In this document: positions 1-23,560 of the stretch, piece after piece
How the letters are laid out: each line of letters opens with the position of its first letter
Numbering within the stretch: position 1 is the stretch's first letter
DNA from: Gavia stellata
Taxonomy: Eukaryota; Chordata; Aves; Gaviiformes; Gaviidae
Length of the DNA: 64,000 nt
Assembly: GCF_030936135.1 (NCBI RefSeq)
Contig: NC_082606.1
Location: forward strand, 8,550,755-8,614,754
Direction of reading: 5' to 3'
Notes under the pieces: model-generated
Told to the model about the DNA's origin: nothing
What the model saw: the letters and a program-made list of their open reading frames with translations, nothing else
The model's database searches: none
Program-made: the position numbers and the translations under genes

Positions 1-13607
<13,607 letters not shown>

Positions 13608-14610
13608 AAGACTGTCAGACAGAAATTGGCATGAAGTTACCGGTGGCTGAAGATGTTTTCCCTCGCTTTCAGGTCACTGTTCTTCAGAGATCTGTCCTTC
13701 TCAGCAGTATTTTCACCAGTAAAGTTGTGTATGAGCAGGAAGAAAATTACCTACAGCACAGACTTTGATCTTTTGTCTCAGAAGCATACAGCAATGGACA
13801 TACTGACCCATTATTTATTATATTTAAAACCTGGTTTTAACACCTAGTAAGTGAAGAACGCTCAAACCTACCATCTGGTGCTTTGCAGTCCAGGACCAGG
13901 GACTTCGAAAGGGGTTTATTTAATAAGTGCCTTCAGCTGAGTATCAATAACCTTTTAATTATCTACTGAAGATAATGTTAAATGTACATTTCCTCTAATG
14001 CAGATCATTCTGGGGAACATGTTAAGTATGCTGCTACGTGTCAAAAAGATTTAGGCACATGTGGGATATTACCATCATAAAAACCTACTGTGATGGTATA
14101 TTTAAGTAATTCTGTACAGAGCTGTAATGGAACTGGTTTGTGTTTGCCGATGTGCTTAGGGACTCCAACAGGCACTGTAAGAAGTTAAAACAGAAAACCA
14201 TATAGTACTGTATGCTAAACAATGTTGCCTTCTTCAAGATTTATATTATAATATGGCTGGCCCATGTTGGATTTATGTTTAATGCTCTACTTGTTATAAG
14301 AGGTGTCTTTATGCAGAGCTGTACATTTATAGAAGCAGATCATATACTGTATATAAAAACTAAATATAGTAGAAACATGTATGAATGTATAACGTAGTAT
14401 TCCACTGTTCTTATTCATGAAGTAGTTCTACTAGAATTTTTATGCCAGGTACTTACAGATACGCACTACTCCTTTTAAATGGCAAAAGCGTTATTGCTTA
14501 AGTCTGATTGCCTCCCACACCAGAGTGGCTGTTGCTTGCCATACAGTTATCAGCATTCATGCTTTGCCTTCTGAACCTCCATAAAATAAAACACAAGAAG
14601 CAGTTAGCCG
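13608..14610 (+). other. MYO1E: MYO1E 3' untranslated region (estimated end)
   Basis: This is AT-rich non-coding sequence after the MYO1E stop. The end is inferred from an AATAAA at 14585-14590, followed within about 30 bases by GT-rich sequence (GGTCTGTTCTCTGTGC), which fits a cleavage site near 14605-14615. A second AATAAA at 15837-15842 could serve a longer form. Short reading frames inside the UTR look like chance. Confidence 0.6.
14585..14590 (+). terminator. MYO1E: Candidate MYO1E polyadenylation signal AATAAA
   Basis: A perfect AATAAA lies about 980 bases after the MYO1E stop, with a GT-rich stretch beginning about 25 bases downstream. A later AATAAA at 15837 is an alternative. Confidence 0.55.
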
Positions 14611-16120
14611 AACAGGTCTGTTCTCTGTGCAGTTTGTTGTCAGTTACGTATACAAACAGATCCCTTCACAACAATGTCTCTTGGATTTTGCTACACTGAT
14701 TTCTGTGGAAAAAATCCCTTTCCTTTGCTCCAAACCAAATCATTTTCACTATACCCAGCTGCAATGCTGCACATTACATTTTTTCTTAAGAGCAGTTAAA
14801 AAAACCTGCCTATGTTGACACTAAAAAGTTGCATAAGCTTTAAGATACAGCTAAAAGTCTTGAATCCCCTTCCTCCTAAACCATTGCTAAGCCTAATTTA
14901 GGCATACTTAAACTCCATCTCCATTAAGAGATGACTGACCACAGAACCTGTTTCTGGAAGCTAGAGCCTCAGTCCAGGGGGGAATCACATACACAACAAG
15001 GGATCAAGCATGTTTTTCAAAAGACCATTTGCAGTAGGTGCTACGCTTACCCTATGGGAGAGAAAAGTCTGCTTGAGAAGATAAAAACCAGTAGCTTCAA
15101 ACATCCTTCCCACAGGGGGAGCAGAGGTCTAGGCTATTTTTGTAGTATTAGGTTCTTGCCTTCTACATCAGGGCCAGCACACTCATGAAGAGGAGACACT
15201 AGGAGGTAATGAGTTCCGTGTAACTAACTTAGATAATACCTAAGAGTGTGTAACTTAATATTACTTACATGTGACTAAGTTAACAAACAGGCTTAAATGA
15301 CGTATTGAGGCAGAAAAGCTGCATTACTTACATGCTTGTATTCCTTGAGCATACAGATACCAATGGTTATTAGAAACAAAGACAAAAGAAAGCAAAATGT
15401 TAAATGATAAGGAAGACTCTTCTTACTCTGGGTTTGACTGTATACTCCCAGGTATAGAGGGTTGGGGGTGGTGGGGGTTGGGGAGGGTGGTGTGAGTGAA
15501 CAGGCAATGAAAAGGTAGGGGTTTTTTTGTCCAAGAAGCAGAGCAGGTTTTAAGAGCTGAGCTGGTTCAAAAGGTCTCATCCCTATAGTTTCACACCTAA
15601 AGTCCCTGCACACAGTGATTAGCAACACAGGAGACTGACTGACTTAGAATTTTCCTACCTTAGCTCCCTTTGTTTAGGTACACAAAGGGAACACATTGTC
15701 TTACGTTCACCAAAACACAAAGATTTACAAGGCTAGTATCTGTTACAGCCAGCCTACTTCTTTCCCCAAACTTGAAGGCAACAAGCTACAAAAAAAAATT
15801 AAGTTCCTCTATACTTCTTTGGGACAAGGCACTGAAATAAAATACATATTTAGTATCCTTTAAGGTACACCAAGAAAAGATGACCTGCTCTTCTGCTCCT
15901 TCTTACCTTAAGAGCAAAAACAAGTTACTAAGTACAACCCACTGTAAAGCCTGGAGATTCTCATTGGAAACAACTACTGAGAATAATCATGCACATCTTA
16001 CTGCAAGTTGTATCAATCACCTATTTAGTCAAATGTCCTGCTTGGACATTAGACTGCAGACATGTCTAGGTAGTGCCTTAGAGATTCACAGTCACAGTAC
16101 TTTTTTTTTTCTTTTTTTTT
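14611..16120. other. Intergenic gap between convergent MYO1E and CCNB2
   Basis: This is the space between the two facing 3' ends. It contains a G-rich tract at 15459-15490, an extra plus-strand AATAAA at 15837-15842 and a T-rich tract at 16101-16127. No exon or RNA gene is recognised. Confidence 0.65.
15459..15490 (+). other. G-quadruplex / MAZ-like G-rich tract
   Basis: Runs of 3, 5, 5, 4 and 3 guanines are separated by short loops (TT, TGGT, TT, A). This satisfies the usual intramolecular quadruplex pattern on the plus strand, and the GGGGAGGG end resembles MAZ pause elements. It lies about 870 bases past the proposed MYO1E poly(A) site. Confidence 0.6.
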
Positions 16121-16315
16121 TTTTTTTAAAAGAGAGGAGCTTTATTTCTAGGTAGAGAGTTGTATTACAAAGCAAGTTTAAAATTTCACCCTCTGAGCCA
16201 GTCTGAAACATCTGTGGTAAGGCTAGAACGCTATGTACAAAAAGCGGTAGTTTTGCCTCAATAGACAAATGAGGACAAAGTCCATATACCATCAGTGCTT
16301 GGCTGCCTAGGGTTA
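16120..16315 (-). other. CCNB2: CCNB2 3' untranslated region (estimated end)
   Basis: The sequence follows the CCNB2 stop down to an AATAAA (minus strand, 16146-16141) and CTCCTCTCTTT. It then meets a genomic A-rich tract (T-rich on the plus strand, 16101-16127). The UTR would be only about 190 bases. The A tract makes oligo-dT mispriming likely in cDNA data. Confidence 0.6.
16141..16146 (-). terminator. CCNB2: Candidate CCNB2 polyadenylation signal AATAAA
   Basis: TTTATT on the plus strand reads AATAAA on the minus strand, about 170 bases after the CCNB2 stop and about 15 bases before an A-rich genomic tract. Confidence 0.6.
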
Positions 16316-16417
16316 TCATAAGAGCGATAAAGCCAGGTCCTTGATTATCTTGCCGCTCAGTTGAGGGATTGTGCTGATCGTCAGTAGTTTGCTACTTGCA
16401 TACTTGTTCTTTATAGC
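16316..16417 (-). CDS. CCNB2: CCNB2 terminal coding exon
   Basis: The acceptor is TCTGCAG. It encodes [33 protein letters not shown] and TGA (16318-16316). It matches the conserved C-terminal tail of cyclin B2. Confidence 0.95.
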   Translation of the reverse strand, partial: AIKNKYASSKLLTISTIPQLSGKIIKDLALSLL

Positions 16418-19400
16418 CTGCAGAGGTAGAGGAACAGTGTTACAAAAGATTTACACATACAGTATTTAAGTTCAGGCAGATAGTTTTGGGTTAATTAGCC
16501 TGACAGGTTGGAAAACAAGCAAACAAACCAGGTTAGAAGCTAGAGAAGAGTTTGTCTAAAATGTGTTGAAGTTAGTACTAATGCAACATCCTCTCACAGG
16601 CTTGCCAGAATAGCATATGCTGTAAGATAACGTACGAAACGTTTTACCTAAGGAGCCACAATAGGTATTTCTAAAACACTAAGAAGAAGATGTAAGTAAT
16701 TATACTTACAGTGTATTTTGTTAACTTCTCATTTACTTTGACCACGTTCTTGGCCATATGTTTCATAGTCAGCACAAGACTGTCTTCTGTATACCCACTG
16801 TAGTACTGCTGCTTTGTATCCTGCACCATGACAATAAGAAATTTGAGATTTATGAAGTGGGGATTTGCTGCTCAAGGCACAATCACTTCAGGTAGCAAAT
16901 GCCCTAAGCTTCAGGAGCTATCCTTGAGTGCTAAGATCTGTAGTATGTCAGTTCAGGCAACCGGTCCAGATTAACTTCTGGTGTGCAGTAGAAGTTTGGA
17001 CACATCAATGCCAAGCACCACATTTCTACACTGCACAGAGGATAAAAGAAGCAACCACTGCAAGAGGAACCTGAACCTAGCTGAATTACAATTCACTATT
17101 CATGGCCCATGATTTCCTCGCTCTACATGCACTGCAAGAATTATGAAAACCAACCTTTCTTTACAGTGTGGCCTTCTGTAACTCAACACTTTCAAGAGAA
17201 AAATGCTTTCATACCACAGTGTTCACATAGAAAAAGATAGTAAGTTTTTAATGGTATGTTCCTTTTTCTACCTGCAATGATGCATCAGGCTGTCCAACTG
17301 TCATTTGATCACCAGCATTATTACAGACCTAAACGCAATTTTCTAAAGTAGTTGTTTTAATTGTTCAATCGACTGAAGGAAAAAACTACTAACAACGAGT
17401 TTGGTCAAAACACTTACCCATTTGTTATATCCCAGAATCTTTTGGGACAAGCATAATGCAGCAGCTGCAATCTCTGAAGGACGATGGTGAACCATGTCAT
17501 AGTCTACCAGTGTCAGCTCCATTAGGTATTTTGCTAGTGTATGTTGCTTAGCGTCAGCCTACCAGATTGAGAACTTGTTAATCCACAAAAAGTTTCACTT
17601 CACCTTATCATAGTAATTCAGGATTGTTTATTGTATTCATTAACTGACAAAGCAGAAATAGTCAACGAAATCTTTATTAAGGTCTAGGGAACACACTCTC
17701 TAACAGGCACTCATCTCAAAACCAAGACCAGAGCCCAAACCAGTCTAATCTAGCAGCCATTTAGAATTTAGACACAAAGTCAAGTGAGGGATTTTAACAG
17801 AAAACTGCAGTATCAGGCACTGCTGTGCCCAACTAGGGATACAAGTGCTCCCTCTGTAACACACTAGGGGGGGGGGGGGGGGGGGGGGGGGGAATGAAAT
17901 ATAAAATGACTTTAGGAGATTCTTATTAAATCAGTCAGCTAACTTCAAAAGTGGTCTATTGAGGTAATTGGGCAGTTCACTCAAGTGTAACTACTGAGGT
18001 GGAAAAAAAGGGTCAAGTCAAAGAAAAAGCTTATCTTTTGATTCTTAAATAATACGAGATTTCCATCAAAAAATTATGAGGAACTGCAACACTGCTCCCC
18101 TTTTACTAGGGAATACCCTGATCACCAGACAAAAGATTACTCTAAAAGCCAGGGTTCTGCTCTAGGTATGTTTAGTTTAACAGTAAAATTACTGCCACTA
18201 AGACTGAACACAGGCCGCAGTAAATACAAACACAAACTGCTACTGGGTGCCACAGTGATGTTGTCCTATTTATTACTCCACATGGTGGAGTTTCATAGCT
18301 GAGTATTTCTTGATCCAGCGTGTAAGCAGAAAGTAGTAAGATTACGTGATAAAAATACCAGAAGCAATCCTGGTAAGACTTCACATATACAGGAAAGTTC
18401 TAGATAATGATGACAAGTACTCACCTCGCCAGCTTTTGATGCTCTTCTTAAGAAGTGAATTGGAAGAGGTCGTCCCAAATCGAAGTTTAACTCTTTAAGA
18501 ATCATAATCTCCATTTCTCTGACTTCATCACTGGTGTAGGCATTGTCAGTAATGTAAACAAAGTCTGCTACATCAGGAGACAACATCTCTTCGTATTTTG
18601 AAGCTAGAAACAGCGCTGTTACACCCACCAGCTGAAGCCTCTTACGAGGTACTGGATGACTCTGCAATATAGGAATTTAAAAGGCAAACCCCAAAATGTC
18701 AAACTCTAGATAAACAGATTCTAATTTATCAGTTTAAACCACCGGTTTGACAGTGCTCATTCTTATAACATAAATGAGAGTTTCCACTTTGAGTCAGAAG
18801 CATCCCTGTAATGACAGGCTCAAAGAGGACCGCAGCCTCAGAGTTAAGACGCTACATTATACAGAGCTCCTACACAAAGAGCAGATTTCATAGTTTCTTA
18901 GATTTATAAAGAAAGGATAAATCCTAAACTCCTTTAAAAGCGTAGCCATTGAACAAGTCTCATAATCCAAACATGAGTTGAAAAATATCTTTCTTACTTG
19001 TAAGAAGCGATCCATAATTGCAACACACATATACAGTGTTTCCTGCAAAAGCTGGAACCTTGAGTGGACCTGGACAAGCCAATCAACTAAAATTGCACGC
19101 ATACGTCCATTGATCGTCTTCCCATCAAGGTAATGCGGGCGGATCGATTGCTGCAGCTGTTGGAGAAAGAGCTGTGTGAGCAACAAGATAAACACTACAC
19201 TGCAGAAACACAGACTCAGTATGTCATACCTCAAGCTCCCTCAGATACAGGTAGATATCTTTTACATAGTCACTACACAGCTGGGGATTCCCCCAGTCCT
19301 CAGCATCAATGTCTTCTACATTGTTGAGCAACACATCAGAAAAGGCTTGGCACAAATCCTCCTCTTGCATAGATACATCCATAGGGACAGGAGACAGAAC

Positions 19401-21233
19401 CTAAGGAACAGATCATAGTGCTTACATATCCACTGTTTAAGCTGCAATGTTCCTTCATTTCCACATTTTTCCCAGTTACTAATACAATTGCTGAAGATAA
19501 AAGAAGTTGAAACTGAGCTTACATTCCAGCACAGCAAGCTTTCACCAAGATGCCATACAGACAGAATCAGAAGACCTTCTAGTATTTGCCTGCTAAAGCA
19601 GAAACTTCATCCAGTACTTCAACAGCTAGTTCCGTCACTTTAATGTTAGCCTTTAAGCACAACATGCATTAAATCAAAACCTCAGTAGGGAGGCTTTGCT
19701 TTTTCAGCAGGGAAATGAGATACATCTACAGATAAACTATTCTGAAGTTAGAGCTCTAAGTTGCAAATCAAATTAAGAATCAGAACAGTATCATTACTTC
19801 CTACCTTTGGAACACCAGTTTCTTTGCATGCTCGATTTGCAGCCGCTGGAGGTTTAGGCAGTACAATTCCATTTGTCGTCTTACTAGGTGCTTTTGTAGG
19901 CTTTATGGATGCTTTCAAGCATTCTGTTTTCTGTAGTGAAACAATTATTATTAGTACAGAGCTAGTAATCCATCTTTTCTTTATGGATTTCAAATGTTCC
20001 TTTACCTTAGCTACATGTGCTCCTCTTGTTGCAACTTTATTTCCTATTTCTTCCAAAGCACCCCTTTTGCCAGTGAGGTGAGTTTTGGCTTTACTTTTAA
20101 GTTCAATCACAGCATTCTCCGTCCCTCTAGTGACCTAAAACAATAGAATTGCAGCTTAAGAGACAGAGACCAACTTTATTTAGTTTTCAGATGCATAACT
20201 CCATTATACAGTTACTAGCAGTGTACCTCTGTGTGTGCTATCCATTAGTCAACCAGTTTTTATTTCCTACCCATTCACACATACTCTGAGGAAGAACTCT
20301 CCTCTGCATAGGTTTCAGACAGTATTGTACTCTCTGAAACTGTGTTGCAAGATTAGAGTGATACACCCTATCTCGTTCTTCCTCACTGACAGCTTTTTAA
20401 CATTAGAGTGCTTACCTGCTACTTGGCTATTTATTGTATCTACACACTTTGTAACTATAGCAGTATTCCCATGAAGACAAACAAAGCCATTTCTTTGTTA
20501 CATACATACCACGTAAATAAAAAAGTTATGTTATGCATACAAAAATAAACATCCTTTGACGTTTATTTTCATCCTTGAATCCACTAGGTTTCAAGATGTA
20601 CATATCGAGTTTCATTTAAACCATTAGAAAATGGTTTAAACGGTAGAAAAGTGGTTCTTGTATTCCATTCCCGCACTTTCCCGTTAAGTAGCTTTAATTT
20701 TCTCCCTTCCTCCCACAGACCCTCCCCACACTTTGAGGGGGAGGAGCAGGCGGCCAAGGCCAGGTGCAAGCTGAGGGCAGTGCCAGGTGAGGTGCCCATG
20801 CCCTCCAACCCCAGAGGACGAGGGCTGCGCGCGCACACACCACCCCCCTCCCCTCCCCCCCACTCCCTCAGAGCTTACCCCAGCTCATCTCCTCCCCGCC
20901 CCCCGCAGCCCAGCCGCACGCCCCGCTTCACTCCAGCTGCTGCTCGTACCCGCATAAGCACAGGGGGGCTCCTGGCCAGACACAGGGCCGAGAGCCGCCG
21001 CCACCTCCCGCCCTTACTGCAGGGCAGGGCCCTCCCCAGCCCGCTCGCGCCGCGGCCCCAGCGTTTAGCTGCCTGAGGGGAAAGAGCGGCAGGGCCTGCG
21101 GGCGGCTCGCCCGCTGGCTGGCTGGCTCGCTCGCCCGTTCTCTCCCTCCCTCCTTCCGCCGGACCGACTCCCGTCTCCCACCCGCGGCGCAGGCAGTACT
21201 CACAGCGGCGCGGCGCGACGCCGGCAGCGCCAT
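16316..21233 (-). CDS. CCNB2: G2/mitotic-specific cyclin-B2 (CCNB2), complete
   Basis: Nine coding exons, in coding order 21204-21233, 20006-20134, 19805-19930, 19230-19400, 18998-19156, 18425-18661, 17418-17558, 16710-16820 and 16316-16417. All junctions fall between codons. The product is 401 residues, close to the roughly 398 of human cyclin B2. The N-terminus carries a destruction box RGALEEIGN (about residues 36-44) for APC/C-dependent proteolysis. A Lys/Pro/Thr-rich linker follows, then the two cyclin folds: [13 protein letters not shown] with the MRAIL hydrophobic patch, [33 protein letters not shown] and [18 protein letters not shown]. Known role: the regulatory subunit of CDK1 in M-phase entry, mostly Golgi and cytoplasm associated. 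The short first exon ([10 protein letters not shown]) is the usual B2 start. No lesions are seen. Regulation is inferred from the CpG-island promoter with paired CCAAT boxes. Confidence 0.97.
16710..16820 (-). CDS. CCNB2: CCNB2 coding exon 8 (second cyclin fold, end)
   Basis: The acceptor is TGGTGCAG and the donor is GTAAGT. Its 37 codons include [15 protein letters not shown] and [19 protein letters not shown]. Confidence 0.96.
17418..17558 (-). CDS. CCNB2: CCNB2 coding exon 7 (second cyclin fold)
   Basis: The acceptor is CTGGTAG and the donor is GTAAGT. Its 47 codons include [20 protein letters not shown] and [17 protein letters not shown]. Confidence 0.96.
17867..17892. repeat. 26-bp poly-G homopolymer in a CCNB2 intron
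   Basis: This is an uninterrupted run of 26 G on the plus strand, so C on the CCNB2 sense strand. Exact length is doubtful because such runs are error-prone in sequencing and assembly. It lies in the 17559-18424 intron, away from the splice sites. Confidence 0.9.
18425..18661 (-). CDS. CCNB2: CCNB2 coding exon 6 (first cyclin fold, end)
   Basis: The acceptor is ATTGCAG and the donor is GTGAGT. Its 79 codons include [39 protein letters not shown] and [18 protein letters not shown]. Confidence 0.97.
18998..19156 (-). CDS. CCNB2: CCNB2 coding exon 5 (first cyclin fold, MRAIL)
   Basis: The acceptor is CCAACAG and the donor is GTAAGA. Its 53 codons run from [13 protein letters not shown] through [17 protein letters not shown] to [13 protein letters not shown] second AG six bases downstream (CAGCTGCAG) could drop two residues (LQ). 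Confidence 0.96.
19230..19400 (-). CDS. CCNB2: CCNB2 coding exon 4 (pre-cyclin-box segment)
   Basis: The acceptor is CCTTAG and the donor is GTATGA. Its 57 codons include [35 protein letters not shown] and [11 protein letters not shown], the conserved helix before the first cyclin fold. Confidence 0.95.
19805..19930 (-). CDS. CCNB2: CCNB2 coding exon 3 (basic linker)
   Basis: The acceptor is CTGTAG-complement (CTACAG) and the donor is GTAGGA. It has 42 codons rich in Lys, Pro, Thr and Ala ([25 protein letters not shown]). This is the disordered N-terminal linker, which is the least conserved part of the protein. Confidence 0.9.
20006..20134 (-). CDS. CCNB2: CCNB2 coding exon 2 (destruction box)
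   Basis: The acceptor is TTTTAG and the donor is GTAAAG. Its 43 codons include [19 protein letters not shown], which contains the R..L....N destruction box. Confidence 0.93.
21204..21233 (-). CDS. CCNB2: CCNB2 coding exon 1 (start codon)
   Basis: ATG occupies 21233-21231. It encodes [10 protein letters not shown] and then GTGAGT. The MAL start and short first exon fit cyclin B2. It lies in the CpG island. Confidence 0.88.
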
Positions 21234-21332
21234 CGGCACAGAGATAACGGGAGCCGCTAGCGCTTCTCCTCACAGACCCGCTTCTGCCTCGAGCGACACC
21301 GGCGACTAGTATCTCGCGCTGCCGCGGCTGCC

Positions 21333-21391
21333 CTTAAACCCCCTCCCGCTCTCCTATTGGGCAGCTTCGTACGATGCAGGTGCTCGATTGG
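21333..21391 (-). promoter_or_regulatory. CCNB2: CCNB2 core promoter: two CCAAT boxes and a CHR-like element
   Basis: On the minus strand, CCAAT occurs at 21391-21387 and 21360-21356, 31 bases apart. TTTAAG (21338-21333), a degenerate match to the CHR (TTTGAA/TTTAAA), lies about 20 bases nearer the gene. Known: mitotic promoters, CCNB2 among them, use NF-Y boxes about 31-33 bases apart with a CHR bound by DREAM/MMB for G2/M timing. The CHR match here is weak. No TATA box is seen. Confidence 0.65.
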
Positions 21392-23560
21392 TCCACTTCC
21401 TCAGGCCCCTCCCAAAGAGGAAACGGTTTTAACAACTTCCGGCAAGGCAGGCCCTGTGAGGGGAGCGGCGCATGCGCCCGAGCGCTGAGGTGGAGGGGGC
21501 AGCGCAGCGCAGGTGGCTCAGCTCAGCTCGTGTTTAGGCGAGCCCAAGGTCACGAAACAAGAGCTTTTACCTTGAGAAGTAGATACAGCTGTGCTGCCTG
21601 TCGCGAAAAACACTTGACGGCGAGAGTTTGGGCAGTTAAAAGCCGTGCTGCAACCGCCCCCGCGCTCTCAGCTGTTGAGAGGCAGACGAAGCCAAGGAGG
21701 CGGCCGCGCTTCTCCTCACGTTCACTGAGGGCGGCTGGCTGGAAGCGTAACCGCCTTCAGGGGCTTCTGCCCGCGGTGAACCAAACCTCAGCAACGCTGA
21801 CTTACATACTACAGAACCAGTCAAACAGAGCACGTGCGGAGGGGGCTCGCCTCATTCAGAAGAGCAACTCGATACTCTGCACTGTGGGGAAACTAGGTCT
21901 GAACAGATGCATGTTACAGCTTTTACTTTAAATTTCACCTACGACTTTAGGAAGGCATGTCTTCCAGCTATTAACAAACTAGTAACAGTCACTTTAATAA
22001 CCAAGTCCTGAGATTCAGGAACTTCAACTCCACAGTAGCTGCCTAAACTGACAGAAAAGTCTAATTACAGCTATTCTGCAATCTCCCAAAATTGGCATTA
22101 TATATTTCCTCACATACACACAGGTTAATATTTTTATATCCTTCATAAGGGCAGTTTTCCTGAATTCCTAAGTTCCAGATGGTTCTGTTTATCGTATTTA
22201 ACTGTGGCTAAATGTTGAACCTTCACTGAGAATTTTTTTTAGGCAGTACCAGTAAGAATACATGTATGCAAAAGAATTTACAGACTTACAAAGGCAAAAC
22301 AAGGCAAAAGGAAAAAAAAACTTCCGTAAGAAACAGATTTTGAATGATAGCAGTCTAACATTTTATTTATTGCATACAAAAGGATTTCTTTTGACAATGG
22401 AATTTTATATGAAAAGTAATTTGATGCATACTGTTGAGAATCTTACCTTCTAAGTCAAAGATGCTGCAGAAAACTTAAGGCAATGCATCGAAGCATATAA
22501 AGCACAGTAAGTGGTGGAAATTTTCAAAATCAAGAGCCTATTCTTTTCCCTTCCCTTAAATTATGGTTAAGTCACAACTTTCTGGAATAGGAGGAGGCTG
22601 CAGCTTTATTAGCCCCTGCAATAGCATGTAAGATCAGCACACTGTGATTCCTGGAAAATACCTAAGTGTTCAACATCACATTACAATGCTATGCATACAT
22701 TTAAAAGCAAGACAGTATCAGTAGCAGTTACAAAACAAGTCAATTCATGGACCACTAAAATACCTCTAGTACCAGGCACCCAAATCAGGCGCATAAAATA
22801 TTTCCTAAAAAAAAAAATAAAATCCCCCAAACCTGTGCTTCTTTGTCCTGTAAGAAAGCCAAAATAGATTCTATCACATACCCAGGGTCTCAATTATTGC
22901 AGAGGCCCTGGGGTTTTTTTTGTCCCATGTCTCTCAAGTACCTTTTTGGAAACTTTTAACAGTGAGTATCATCAGACTTCAAGCATCAGTGGTCGACTAA
23001 CCTCCCTCCTTTTCAACAGTCACTGAAGAACAGAAAGTGTCTGTTCAGCCCTTCCAGTTAACTTCTATTCATTTTTACCAATGCAGCTTCAACTTCATAC
23101 TCACTTTTCTGTCTCCTACAGTCACAATGTTCAAGAAGCTTTAGCATAAAACCATGTCAGGTTTTGAAGCAGTCAAATCATGTGTTGCCTCTCTCCCATA
23201 GCCCCCATCATATAAGCACAAAGTGGTTTTAAGTTCAGTTTTAGCAATGCAATTAAGCTTGAAAATGTCCATTTATCACACATGCTGGAATAAAATTTCT
23301 CTCCACTTAAAGCCTCAGTGCCAGAGGTGTTAAGTTTGTTGCCAGCAATAGACACTGCACTGGCAAATGCTACTCCTAACAGATTAAAAAAAAAATATAT
23401 ATAAAAGGGAAGCAGCTTTATCCAGACAAAAACAGGCATCAAATTAGATAAGGTAATATTTATAAAGGGATCACTTTTTTTAGTGTAAACATAACAGTTC
23501 ATCTTCTAGGTTTACTGTAAACCATTTTACACTTAATCTGATGATGAAAGACAAAGACAA
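21392..23560. other. Intergenic region between the CCNB2 promoter and the RNF111 3' end
   Basis: The first 400 bases are the tail of the CpG island and the rest is AT-rich. Minus-strand AATAAA words near 22362-22371 could end a long RNF111 UTR. No exon, RNA gene or repeat family is recognised. Confidence 0.55.

Larger units (their letters stand above)
16418..21203 (-). other. CCNB2: CCNB2 introns
   Basis: There are eight GT-AG introns (16418-16709, 16821-17417, 17559-18424, 18662-18997, 19157-19229, 19401-19804, 19931-20005 and 20135-21203), all phase 0. The poly-G run at 17867-17892 is the only notable repeat. The first intron overlaps the CpG island. No nested gene is seen. Confidence 0.85.
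20730..21780. promoter_or_regulatory. CCNB2: CpG island over the CCNB2 promoter, exon 1 and part of intron 1
   Basis: This is a GC- and CpG-rich block of about 1 kb around the CCNB2 start codon, with many GC-box-like words (CCGCCC, CCCTCC). Open frames on both strands here (20651-21076, 20875-21273 and 21374-21931) are a by-product of high GC. A divergent transcript toward higher coordinates is possible, but none is recognised. Confidence 0.85.

Noticed and set aside
16101-16418. A-rich tract at the CCNB2 3' end as evidence for a processed retrocopy
   Set aside because: The gene has eight introns with good splice sites, so it is the parental locus.
20651-21931. Several long frames on both strands around the CCNB2 promoter
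   Set aside because: They overlap a CpG island, are of low complexity (Arg/Pro/Ser/Ala) and conflict with each other. The real coding part here is the 30-base CCNB2 exon 1.
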